Positions 1 through 7,312 of a stretch of 31,013 nt of DNA are shown here, in pieces; positions within the stretch are counted from its first letter, which is position 1, and each line of letters starts with the position of its first letter. A model generated the notes under the pieces. The model worked only from the letters and a program-made list of their open reading frames with translations, had not been told where the DNA came from and searched no databases. This stretch comes from an uncultured Candidatus Nemicrothrix sp. (GTDB lineage Bacteria > Actinomycetota > Acidimicrobiia > Acidimicrobiales > UBA8592). The stretch lies in contig CAJWRY010000004.1 in assembly GCA_913046155.1 (NCBI GenBank), positions 1-31,013 on the forward strand, written 5' to 3'. The translations under genes were made by a program, and so were the position numbers.

Positions 1-11
1 GCTTGGTTTCA

Positions 12-383
12 TTAGTTTTCCTTCCATGTCTCATTGTTGAAAAGGAAAATCGAGAAAAGAGAGACCCAGAGCAGGTCCAGAGCGGCCAGATCGGCACGGA
101 AGTGGTCCATCTCCCGGGCGGCCAACTCGAGGTAGTCGATGCCCAGTTCCCGGGCTTTGGAGAGGATCGAGTCGTCGACGTCGGTGATGTTGCGAACCAT
201 GCGCACCTCGTGGCCCAGGTCCTCGAGTCGGCGGACGACGAGGTCAAAGGTGAGATAGGTGAGGGCGTGGCCGAGGTGAGTGGCGTCGTACGGCGTGATA
301 CCGCACACGTACATGCTCACTGTCGGCCCCGGTTCGAAAGGTACGACTTCGCTCCGGGCCGTGTCGTACAGGTTCATGGCCAT
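12..383 (-). CDS. mshC: Truncated MshC-like (cysteine:GlcN-Ins ligase) N-terminal fragment
   Basis: The translation starts at one of two close ATGs (383 or 377). It carries the class I synthetase nucleotide-binding region of the cysteinyl-tRNA synthetase family in its MshC form: the segment CGITPYDATHLGHA, then TYLTFDLV and NITDVDD. MshC joins cysteine to GlcN-inositol in mycothiol synthesis; CysS proper usually has CGPTVYD at this place, as the neighbouring cysS does. Homology stops after roughly 100 residues, near base 65. The frame then runs through about 17 unrelated, AT-rich codons to a TAA at 12-14, so the KMSKS half is missing. The block from about 66 to 430 is GC-rich (37 of 60 bases G or C in 121-180), unlike the rest of the window. 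It could be a contig-end chimera, a transferred fragment or a pseudogene. The family call is fairly secure; whether it is an intact gene of this organism is not. Confidence 0.6.
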   Translation of the reverse strand: MAMNLYDTARSEVVPFEPGPTVSMYVCGITPYDATHLGHALTYLTFDLVVRRLEDLGHEVRMVRNITDVDDSILSKARELGIDYLELAAREMDHFRADLAALDLLWVSLFSIFLFNNETWKEN

Positions 384-481
384 GGAGAGCGACGGTAGTG
401 GCCGCGCGTTAGTGCTGCGGGACACGCTGGCAGGTATCCGGTTAGTGGGATTTTTTACCAAATTGCTGACAGCCCTGATTT

Positions 482-558
482 TGGCGCCCTCGACAGGAAT
501 CGAACCTGTGGCCTACCGCTTAGGAGGCGGTCGCTCTATCCTACTGAGCTACGAGGGC
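482..558 (-). tRNA. tRNA-Arg (anticodon CCT), with encoded CCA
   Basis: Read on the minus strand this folds as a complete cloverleaf. The acceptor stem is GCCCTCG/CGAGGGC, the D arm GCTC/GAGC, the anticodon stem ACCGC/GCGGT with a 7-base loop CTCCTAA, and the T arm ACAGG/CCTGT with loop TTCGATT. Loop positions 34-36 read CCT, so it decodes AGG arginine codons. The discriminator base is G and the 3' CCA is encoded (482-484). It lies between the mshC-like fragment and cysS and is transcribed away from cysS. Confidence 0.95.
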
Positions 559-664
559 AATGTGTTGAGAATACTACGCTATCTCAATAGTGCCCTCTTA
601 GAAATCAACATTGTATTCTTCAAGGAAACTGGAAGAAGGCGCGTACATCTCTGATTTGTTATCT

Positions 665-2035
665 ATGCTTTTACGCATGCGTATTTACGACACAATGACA
701 AATCAGATACGAGATCTTGAACCTAAAGATCCTCACAAGGTTTCTATTTACGCATGTGGCCCCACAGTCCAAGATGTCCCACATTTAGGCCATGCAAGAA
801 CAGCGCTTACTTATGATGTCCTAAAACGCTATTTGGTATGGGCAGGGTTTGAGGTATTTCTTGTAAGCAATATCACAGATATTGATGACAAGATTATCAA
901 CCGGGCTCTGGCAGAAGGAGTCTCAGAAGATGAACTCGCGCAAACCTATGCAAATATACATATTGAGCAACTTCGAAACTTTGGAATCAAAGATCCAGAT
1001 GAAAGACCAAGAGCAACCCAATTCATTCAACAGATGATCTCAATTATTGAAGAGTTAATGGAGAATGGTTCCGCTTACGAGATTCAAGGAAGCGGAATCT
1101 ACTTTGATGTGAGCAAGTTCGATGGATACGGAGCCTTAGTTAATAGATCTGTAGAGGAATTACGTGATAGCGCAAAAGCAAGAATAATTGCAGATGAGGA
1201 TAAAGACGATCCCCTAGATTTTTCTCTTTGGAAGGCTGCCAAACCTGGCGAGCCAACGTGGGACAGTCCCTGGGGGCCAGGAAGGCCCGGTTGGCACATT
1301 GAATGTGTGGCAATGTCTTTAAATCTTCTAGGAGAGGGCTTCGATATACATGGGGGTGGTTCGGATCTAACATTCCCCCATCATGAAAATGAGCGTGTTG
1401 AGTGTGAAGCGGCAGGGTATTCATTTGCTAAGTACTGGATGCATAGCGGCATGTTAAATGTCAGCGGTGAAAAGATGTCAAAGTCATTAGGAAATTTCCA
1501 GACATTGGGAGATGCTATGGACCGATATGGCGCCAGACCTTTACGTCTAGCGATGTTGCAAGCCCATTACCGTTCCTTGATGGAACTGTCCGAAGAAACC
1601 ATGGCTGGAGCATCAGGAGGAATTGAAAGAATAGATGCATTCTTTCGAAGAATGGAAGCAGCACAGATAACGAATGGAACCGCTGATGAAGATGCTAAAA
1701 AAAGATTTTCTGATGCTATGGATAACGACTTAGGAACCCCAGACGCATTAGCTGTGATCTTTGAGTCAATCAATGCAGGAAATGCTTTACTTGACTCACA
1801 AGACTTTAATGGTGCGAAGTCCTCGCTGGCCACAGTCACAGAATTGTTAGAGGTTCTTGGCCTCAGCCAGGTTGAAAAGGACTCTGACGAAGATGTAGAG
1901 GAACTCATCCGACAGCGCGAAACGGCTAGGCAAGAAAAGAACTTTAAAGAAGCAGACAGAATTCGAGATCAGCTGCACTCACAAGGCATTGAGATAGAAG
2001 ACACTCCCACAGGTACCCTGTGGAGGTACCGTTAG
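665..2035 (+). CDS. cysS: Cysteinyl-tRNA synthetase
   Basis: Class I aminoacyl-tRNA synthetase that charges tRNA-Cys; cytoplasmic. From the chosen ATG the protein is 456 residues, normal for CysS. The HIGH-type motif is HLGH at 40-43 and the KMSKS loop is KMSKS at 270-274. The zinc ligands expected from E. coli CysS are present with the right spacing: Cys31, Cys214 (HIEC), His239 and Glu243 (PHHENE). The frame is open back to a TTG at 611, but family members begin just before the RIYDT segment, so ATG 665 (or ATG 677) is the better start. Neither has a clear Shine-Dalgarno site. It ends three bases before the convergent methyltransferase gene. Base composition is AT-rich like the rest of the window and unlike the MshC-like fragment to its left, which belongs to the same superfamily. 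Confidence 0.96.
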   Translation: MLLRMRIYDTMTNQIRDLEPKDPHKVSIYACGPTVQDVPHLGHARTALTYDVLKRYLVWAGFEVFLVSNITDIDDKIINRALAEGVSEDELAQTYANIHIEQLRNFGIKDPDERPRATQFIQQMISIIEELMENGSAYEIQGSGIYFDVSKFDGYGALVNRSVEELRDSAKARIIADEDKDDPLDFSLWKAAKPGEPTWDSPWGPGRPGWHIECVAMSLNLLGEGFDIHGGGSDLTFPHHENERVECEAAGYSFAKYWMHSGMLNVSGEKMSKSLGNFQTLGDAMDRYGARPLRLAMLQAHYRSLMELSEETMAGASGGIERIDAFFRRMEAAQITNGTADEDAKKRFSDAMDNDLGTPDALAVIFESINAGNALLDSQDFNGAKSSLATVTELLEVLGLSQVEKDSDEDVEELIRQRETARQEKNFKEADRIRDQLHSQGIEIEDTPTGTLWRYR

Positions 2036-2038
2036 ACA

Positions 2039-2788
2039 CTAGATAGCTAATGATCGCCGGAAAATCTCATAGCTCGCTATAGCTGCCGATGCTGCTACGT
2101 TAAGTGACTCAATATTGTTAGCGAGAGGAATTGAGATGATCTTTGAGAGTTTTCCGATTGTTTCTTCGTTTAATCCGGATGTTTCGTTCCCCAACACAAG
2201 TGCCATTCGCTCGGGCAATTCAACTTGGTAGAGACTTTCCCCTGAAGTTTCTAAACCAACGATTTCGAAACGGTTTTCGATCAATTGATCAATTGCATTA
2301 CTGGTAGTATCTACTCGCACTATCGGAGCTTTGAAAACCGTTCCTGCAGAAGCCTTGATTGCGACAGGGTTGATCTTTGCTGTTCCCTTATCGGGAATAA
2401 TTATCCCGTCTAAGCCTGCTGCTGTAACAGTTCGGATAATCATCCCTACATTCGCTGGATTGTGAACACCATCTAACACGACAACATATGTTTGATGTTT
2501 CCTGCCATTTCTTTCTGATAAGAAATGCGGAAGTGACTGCATCCTTTGGGCCTTCAAATCTGCAGCAATACCTTGGTGTTGGCCACTCTTACTTAGGGCA
2601 GAAATTCTATTCTCTGTCGTTATCTCAATTCTGATACCTCTCGCATTAGCCAGTGATTTAATGTTCTGAATAATTTCGCCAGTGGCCTTTTGCGATAGAT
2701 GAATACAGGCAATCTCTAACCCTTCCTCCAATGCCTCATACACAGGCTTTCTTCCATGCAATACAAGATATTTGTATGGATCAGACAC
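2039..2788 (-). CDS. rlmB: SpoU/TrmH-family 2'-O-ribose RNA methyltransferase (RlmB-like)
   Basis: A 249-residue SAM-dependent methyltransferase of the knotted SPOUT class. An N-terminal substrate-binding domain (about 7-80, beginning LHGRKPVYEAL) precedes the catalytic domain (about 100-249). The three SpoU motifs are clear: DGVHNPANVG with the catalytic Arg at 119, LVLGNETSGL around 198-206, and IPLANNIESLNVAASAA around 220-236. The domain order matches RlmB, which methylates G2251 of 23S rRNA, and in actinobacteria this family commonly sits next to cysS, as here (convergent, 3-base gap). Family membership is firm. The exact RNA target is inferred, since TrmH and thiostrepton-resistance type enzymes share the same core. 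Confidence 0.88.
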   Translation of the reverse strand: MSDPYKYLVLHGRKPVYEALEEGLEIACIHLSQKATGEIIQNIKSLANARGIRIEITTENRISALSKSGQHQGIAADLKAQRMQSLPHFLSERNGRKHQTYVVVLDGVHNPANVGMIIRTVTAAGLDGIIIPDKGTAKINPVAIKASAGTVFKAPIVRVDTTSNAIDQLIENRFEIVGLETSGESLYQVELPERMALVLGNETSGLNEETIGKLSKIISIPLANNIESLNVAASAAIASYEIFRRSLAI

Positions 2789-2890
2789 ACGCCCATCTTG
2801 TCACAATAAATACGCTTTAACAGTTACCAATATTGCCTTGATGTGTTCATTAAAGCCAAAAGTCGTGTAATGTTCAGGAGGTAACCAGAG

Positions 2891-3295
2891 GTGCGAATGC
2901 CAAAAGATGATACTCTCCCCCACAATTTACGTAAGAAAGAAATTGTGAAAGCAGCTATAAATCTTCGGGGCGTTCCCGAAGGAACAATGGGTAGGGTCAT
3001 ATTATCAAGTGGACTGGATTGGGTTCGTTACTGGGTTGCTTTTGACAATGGAGTTGAGGTTGGAAGCCTTCATCGAAATAAATTAGTTCGGGAGGCCGAG
3101 TGGGATGCGTACCTTGTACAGCGTGAGCGCAGTCAGGAAATCGCTGAAAATAGCACTGAAGCTCCAGATACTTCGCCAGAATCTGACACTCAGAGTTCAG
3201 GGTCAGGAGGAGTTGAAGTAAATGGTGTTCTCGTTCCTCAACTTCTTCTTGACAGATCCCAAGCGGCTTTGGAACGTCTTGGAGTTACTCGGTAA
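2891..3295 (+). CDS. Small conserved-looking protein of unknown function
   Basis: A 134-residue soluble protein; I do not recognise a named family. The start is a GTG chosen because a strong AGGAGGT site (2876-2882) ends eight bases before it; an ATG at 2897 is the alternative. Residues about 18-68 are rich in short beta-like stretches (a glycine turn, then WVRYWVAFDNGVEVG and SLHRNKLV), which could be a small SH3-like barrel; that is a guess. A Ser/Glu/Asp/Thr-rich low-complexity linker follows (about 82-108), and a short C-terminal helix (LLLDRSQAALERLG) ends the protein. There is no signal peptide or membrane segment. It starts 102 bases from the divergent methyltransferase gene and ends directly against the stop of the FKBP gene, with no bases between. 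Confidence 0.75.
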   Translation: MRMPKDDTLPHNLRKKEIVKAAINLRGVPEGTMGRVILSSGLDWVRYWVAFDNGVEVGSLHRNKLVREAEWDAYLVQRERSQEIAENSTEAPDTSPESDTQSSGSGGVEVNGVLVPQLLLDRSQAALERLGVTR

Positions 3296-4231
3296 TCAGC
3301 GAAGCGGGTGCGTACCCAACAAATCTACCGTGAAGATCAAAGTTTCATTTGGCGCGATAAGTCCGTCCCCAGCGCCATTCTCCCCGTAAGCAAGGTCGGG
3401 AGGTATCACAACTGTTCGTCGGCCTCCCACCTGCATTCCCAGCAGGCCTTGATCTAGCCCTTCAATGACATTACCAGCGCCTGAGATGTACCCGATAAAT
3501 TCTGAACGACCTCGATCCCAAGATGAGTCAAACTGTTCTCCTGTAGATGCAGAGACACCTACATAGTGGATGTAAACTACGTTCCCTGGCTGAACTATGG
3601 CTCCGGAGCCTTCAGAGATATCATTAGTTTCAAGTTCTGTTGTTGATTCTGAGGTCAGTTCTTCGGTGGGTTTCTCCAGATTTGCTGGCACTGAAGCTAT
3701 GAGGTCGACAACGAATACGAGTGTTTCATTTGGACCGATTGAGCCTGAACCAGATCCATTCTCTCCATATGCCAACTCTGGTGGGATCGTGAGAGACCTT
3801 CGCCCCCCTACCGACATGCCAACTATTCCCTGATCCCATCCTTGGATTACTCGTCCAGCACCAAGTTCAAATGGGAAAGGTGAGCCTCTATCCCATGAGG
3901 CATCAAATTGAAGTCCAGTTGAGTATGAAACACCTACGTAGTCCATGATAAGAAAATCGCCAACATCAACAGGAGATCCGCTTCCAACTACTAAGTCCTC
4001 GATTAATAGCTCAGTTGGTGGAGAAGATGGGGGAATAGTCACTAGAGGTTTCACTGAGAGATCGGCATTGTCAACGTCCCCAGCAGGGGTAGGGGTAGGC
4101 ACAATTTCAATGGAAGTTGGAACCTCGGCTGAAGAGTCAGTAACGGCTGATTCACCAGCATCATTCCCGCAGCCGAGTAGCAATACGCTCGCTGTAGCTA
4201 CGGATAAGATTCTTGCGATAATACGCGGCAT
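3296..4231 (-). CDS. Lipoprotein with two FKBP-type peptidyl-prolyl isomerase domains
   Basis: A 311-residue exported protein. Residues 1-21 form a lipoprotein signal (basic start, hydrophobic core, lipobox LLLGC with Cys21). A Ser/Thr/Pro-rich spacer follows to about 70. Two tandem FKBP domains occupy about 73-180 and 200-308. Each has the DYVG/HYVG strand, the FDSSW-like loop, the VIQGWDQG or VIEGLDQG segment and the PPELAYGENG or PPDLAYGENG segment that lines the proline-binding pocket. FKBP domains catalyse cis/trans isomerisation of prolyl bonds, so a role in folding secreted proteins at the cell surface is likely. The two domains are similar enough to suggest internal duplication. The gene is divergent from the nucleotidyltransferase and convergent with the small unknown gene. 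Confidence 0.92.
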   Translation of the reverse strand: MPRIIARILSVATASVLLLGCGNDAGESAVTDSSAEVPTSIEIVPTPTPAGDVDNADLSVKPLVTIPPSSPPTELLIEDLVVGSGSPVDVGDFLIMDYVGVSYSTGLQFDASWDRGSPFPFELGAGRVIQGWDQGIVGMSVGGRRSLTIPPELAYGENGSGSGSIGPNETLVFVVDLIASVPANLEKPTEELTSESTTELETNDISEGSGAIVQPGNVVYIHYVGVSASTGEQFDSSWDRGRSEFIGYISGAGNVIEGLDQGLLGMQVGGRRTVVIPPDLAYGENGAGDGLIAPNETLIFTVDLLGTHPLR

Positions 4232-4272
4232 ATAATTTATTCTTTCTTGATTACGCCTATCTGATGCTAGTC

Positions 4273-4304
4273 CCTAACATGACTATTGCGTATTCTATGT
4301 TAGG
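4273..4304. promoter_or_regulatory. Inverted repeat in the FKBP/nucleotidyltransferase divergent region
   Basis: CCTAACAT at 4273-4280 is matched by ATGTTAGG at 4297-4304, a perfect 8-base inverted repeat with a 16-base spacer. It lies in the 99-base gap between two divergent genes, 26 bases before the GTG of the nucleotidyltransferase. It could be a protein-binding site or a hairpin in the leader. No factor can be named. Confidence 0.35.
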
Positions 4305-4330
4305 AGTTTAGGTACTTTGGGAGCACTCTT

Positions 4331-5167
4331 GTGAAATCTAGCCTTGTTCTAATGGCCGCTGGGCTCGGAAGCCGATTTGGAGGGACAAAACAACTTGTTC
4401 CAGTCGGGAAAAACGGTGAAACGCTTCTTGATTTCACGATTCAAGATGCACTTCGTGTAGGTATGACTGATGTTGTCATTATCGTCAGAAGCGAAATAGT
4501 TAATGATATGAAATCTCATGTGGAGCGCCTACACCCTGAAGGTCTTGACTTTAGGTTTGTTTTACAAGACCGTTATGGTCCTGCTCGAGCGAAGCCTTGG
4601 GGTACGACTCACGCCGTAATTTCTGCTTCAGAAGCGGTAGAAGGACCCTTTATTTTGGCCAACGCTGATGACTACTACGGGCCATCTTCTATTGAAGTAG
4701 CTTCTGAGCAGTTACCGAATCTCGATGAACAATCCGCTGCATTAATAACGTTTGAACTTAACAAAACCCTGTCTTCAAGTGGCCCAGTAACCAGAGGGGT
4801 GTGCGATGTGCAGAACGGATTGCTTGCTGAAGTGATTGAGACGGAAGGCTTATTTTATAACGAGTCAAACAATGAAATCGCATGCGTTGAGGGCAATATT
4901 CTAAAACCTGACACCCCAGTATCAATGAATCTTTGGTGTTTCCACCCATCAATTCTAAGTTCTTTGCAAAGCCTCTGGGAAGAGTTTCTTGAGGAGAATA
5001 GTCACTCTGAGACTGCTGAGTGCCTTCTTCCAGTATGCATTTCAACTCTTATGGACCGTCAAGACTTCCAAGTATCTACTGTCCCTAGTCAGGAAGAGTG
5101 GACAGGTTTAACTAACCCTGATGATCTTGAATTGGTTCGGAATAAAATCAATAACCTTCGGAGCTAG
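4331..5167 (+). CDS. Sugar-nucleotidyltransferase-like protein (NTP_transferase fold)
   Basis: A 278-residue cytoplasmic protein starting at GTG, with GGGAG (4319-4323) seven bases upstream. The N-terminus has the nucleotidyltransferase signature AAGLGSRFGGTKQ (9-21), which binds the nucleotide triphosphate, and a metal-binding acidic pair in ANADDYYG (Asp113, Asp114). It therefore most likely transfers a nucleotidyl group to a sugar phosphate or related phosphate. The C-terminal half lacks the left-handed beta-helix repeats of GlmU/GlgC types, and nothing in it fixes the substrate. It stands alone, divergent from the FKBP lipoprotein and three bases from the convergent histidine kinase gene, so context does not help. 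Confidence 0.8.
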   Translation: MKSSLVLMAAGLGSRFGGTKQLVPVGKNGETLLDFTIQDALRVGMTDVVIIVRSEIVNDMKSHVERLHPEGLDFRFVLQDRYGPARAKPWGTTHAVISASEAVEGPFILANADDYYGPSSIEVASEQLPNLDEQSAALITFELNKTLSSSGPVTRGVCDVQNGLLAEVIETEGLFYNESNNEIACVEGNILKPDTPVSMNLWCFHPSILSSLQSLWEEFLEENSHSETAECLLPVCISTLMDRQDFQVSTVPSQEEWTGLTNPDDLELVRNKINNLRS

Positions 5168-5170
5168 TGG

Positions 5171-6526
5171 CTATAACGTAAAGCCCACCTCGGTTCCAGA
5201 CCCATTCTCTGGGGCTTTAACGAAGACATGACCATTATGTCTCATAATAATTTCTTCAACTATTGAAAGCCCGATACCTGAGCCAGGAAGATTCCTTGTA
5301 TCAACGGATCTAAAGAATCTCTCAAAAAGTTGATCCCTATCCTCTTCCCTTACTCCTATTCCGAAGTCACGGACGCAGACGGTTCCATTTTTCACTGTGA
5401 TCACGATATCGGTTCCTTCGGGGCTAAATTTGATCGCATTATCGACCAAATTAGAGATAGCGCGCTCAATCGCTGCACTCTGTACATCTCGTATGGAATC
5501 TCCCGAACTTGTAATGTCTATTGTCCTCCCCGATCTTCTGGCGAACTTCTCAGCGACCTCCTGAGAGATTACCGAGAGGTCCTCGGTAACAAAATTTTCG
5601 GATTTAAAGCCAGTTGATGTAGCGAGGTTGACGATTTCATCAACTAGGAGACTTAGTTCATTTATTTCTGTTTTAAGGTCACGAATAATCAGTTCTTTAT
5701 CTTTCTCGTCAATGGATTTTGCTTTCGCCAAGAGTTCTATATTTGTCCTAACGCTCGTGAGAGGGGTTCGAAGTTCGTGGCTAGCATCCGTAACTAGTCT
5801 CTTTTGCTGGTCGCGCGATGTTGCAAGTGCGCGCAGCATTACGTTAAAACTTTCCGCTAGACGTCGCACTTCCTTGTCTCCATCCTTTGAGTCTATGAAA
5901 GCAGTGAGTTCTTGGGTGCGAGCTACATGTTCAGCAGTTTTGGATAATCTCTTGATGGGTTTCGCAAGTTGAGAGGCCAATGCCCACGCCGACAAGATAG
6001 CTATAGCTATGCCGATAAGCCCTAGTAAAAGAAATGCGCGTACCATGCCCGAGATTGCATCGTTAACTTCTGATAAGTCACGGCCTATTTGAAGAAGACC
6101 ACCTCTGGGTAATGGCTTAGAGAGGATTCTGTAGTCAACATCTCCAACAGTTGATTTACGTATTCGAGTGACTCCACTTGGGTTTTCATCTTTCTGCATA
6201 GCAATCTTGATTTCTGCATCTTCTAGGGGAAGCGAGATTGGGAATGCAAAGATAATTTGGCCTTTGGGATCCACGATTTGTGTAATAGCATCCGGTTCTG
6301 CAAGAAATTCTGATAGAACTGATCTCCTTTCATCTCTTTGCACGAATGATTTAGCTTCCGCATTGGACTGAAGGTCTTCTATGCTTTTTGCCCTGTCAAC
6401 GAGAAAGTCATCCACGCCATCAACAAGCTCGCGCTCAGCAGACGTCACTGCAAAAATACCTGCAACTGTCACTACTGTCGTGATGACAGCCACCAACGCA
6501 ATCGTGAGGCGAAATTGGAGAGTCAT
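5171..6526 (-). CDS. Membrane sensor histidine kinase (MprB/BaeS-like)
   Basis: A 451-residue two-component sensor. TM1 is about 7-29, an extracytoplasmic sensor region of roughly 130 residues follows, and TM2 is about 163-185. A HAMP linker (about 186-238), a HisKA dimerisation domain with the phospho-accepting His250 in DASHELRTPL, and a HATPase_c domain (about 345-451) complete it. The ATP-binding boxes are present: N box NLVDNAIKF (Asn363 region), G1 DFGIGV (387-392) and G2 GSGIGLSI (415-422). The start ATG overlaps the stop of the response regulator by four bases, so the two are translationally coupled and almost certainly partners. The stimulus is unknown; cell-envelope sensing is typical of this layout. 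The gene ends three bases from the convergent nucleotidyltransferase gene. Confidence 0.95.
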   Translation of the reverse strand: MTLQFRLTIALVAVITTVVTVAGIFAVTSAERELVDGVDDFLVDRAKSIEDLQSNAEAKSFVQRDERRSVLSEFLAEPDAITQIVDPKGQIIFAFPISLPLEDAEIKIAMQKDENPSGVTRIRKSTVGDVDYRILSKPLPRGGLLQIGRDLSEVNDAISGMVRAFLLLGLIGIAIAILSAWALASQLAKPIKRLSKTAEHVARTQELTAFIDSKDGDKEVRRLAESFNVMLRALATSRDQQKRLVTDASHELRTPLTSVRTNIELLAKAKSIDEKDKELIIRDLKTEINELSLLVDEIVNLATSTGFKSENFVTEDLSVISQEVAEKFARRSGRTIDITSSGDSIRDVQSAAIERAISNLVDNAIKFSPEGTDIVITVKNGTVCVRDFGIGVREEDRDQLFERFFRSVDTRNLPGSGIGLSIVEEIIMRHNGHVFVKAPENGSGTEVGFTL

Positions 6527-7212
6527 GGTTCTCTCAAACAGTATCCAACGCCACGAATGGTATGGATCAATCTTGTCTCGGGGTTGTTGTCAACTTTTCT
6601 TCGTAAATAACCGATATATACATCGAGTGATTTGGAGTTTGTCTCAAAGTCGTAGTCCCAAATAGCCTCATATATGCGTTCCCTTGTTAGGACCAGGTTT
6701 GCATTTCTCATTAGGAGTTCTAAAAGGTCATATTCTGTTTTCGTTAAGTCAACTTCTTTACCCTCACGAAAGACTTTTCTTGATCCATATTCAAGAGTGA
6801 GGTTCCCTACCGAACGTGTTGGGACTGTATCGTCTCCCAAACGCCTGAGAAGGGCCCGTATTCGAGCGAGAAGTTCATCAAGCGAAAAGGGTTTCACAAG
6901 ATAGTCATCTGCGCCAGCATCTAATCCTGCGACACGGTCTGCGACTTCGTGCTTTGCTGTAAGAATAAGTACTGGTGTCTTGTCCCCATTGCGCCTTAAT
7001 GCTCGACAAACCGAGAGCCCATCAACGACTGGCATCATAACATCTAAAATAAATAGATCCGGTGGTGATATTTGAGATTCTTCTAAGGCTTGCGATCCGT
7101 TGTTAACAGATATTACGGAGTAGCCTTCGTAGCGTAAAGCTCTGTCAAGTGAGTCGCGAACAGCTTGGTCGTCTTCTGCGATAATTATTTTTTTACTTTG
7201 AGTTTCTGTCAT
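6523..7212 (-). CDS. OmpR/PhoB-family response regulator
   Basis: A DNA-binding response regulator. The receiver domain spans about 9-120 of the longest reading; the acidic pair EDD, the phospho-accepting Asp in LFILDVMMP, the switch Thr in LILTAK and the invariant Lys in LVKPFS are all present. A winged-helix Trans_reg_C domain follows, ending with the typical YIGYLRRKV and HTIRGVGY segments. I chose the ATG at 7212 because GAGG lies just upstream; the frame also opens at a TTG at 7221, which has no site. It is the partner of the overlapping kinase gene. An 11-base-period direct repeat about 70 bases upstream has the spacing such regulators bind, so autoregulation is likely. The fused ABC-AceK gene lies 100 bases upstream on the same strand. 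Confidence 0.95.
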   Translation of the reverse strand: MTETQSKKIIIAEDDQAVRDSLDRALRYEGYSVISVNNGSQALEESQISPPDLFILDVMMPVVDGLSVCRALRRNGDKTPVLILTAKHEVADRVAGLDAGADDYLVKPFSLDELLARIRALLRRLGDDTVPTRSVGNLTLEYGSRKVFREGKEVDLTKTEYDLLELLMRNANLVLTRERIYEAIWDYDFETNSKSLDVYIGYLRRKVDNNPETRLIHTIRGVGYCLREP

Positions 7213-7278
7213 AGCCCTCAATCAACATTTCGCTTTATTCTGATAGGGAACCCACTTGCACGCTACTATTTTTACACT

Positions 7279-7298
7279 TTCTTAATTGATTCTTAATT
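7279..7298 (-). promoter_or_regulatory. Tandem 11-base direct repeat, candidate response-regulator box
   Basis: TTCTTAATT occurs at 7279-7287 and again, identically, at 7290-7298, giving a period of exactly one helical turn (11 bases); on the coding strand it reads AATTAAGAA twice. PhoB/OmpR-family proteins bind as head-to-tail dimers to repeats with this 11-base period. The repeat lies between the ABC-AceK stop (7313) and the response-regulator start (7212), so it is well placed for autoregulation of the two-component operon. No confident -10/-35 pair was assigned. Confidence 0.5.
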
Positions 7299-7312
7299 AG
7301 CGGTTAGCTGGA

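Noticed and set aside
482..600. Attachment-site duplication of the tRNA-Arg 3' end
   Set aside because: Only a six- to seven-base GCCCTC match occurs near 592, too short for an att repeat, and no integrase gene is present.
611..664. CysS start at TTG 611
   Set aside because: The extra 18 residues have no counterpart in the family, and the region directly follows the tRNA 5' end, so it is probably leader.
3597..4235. Plus-strand open frames across the FKBP gene
   Set aside because: They mirror the minus-strand FKBP gene, whose domains are unmistakable.
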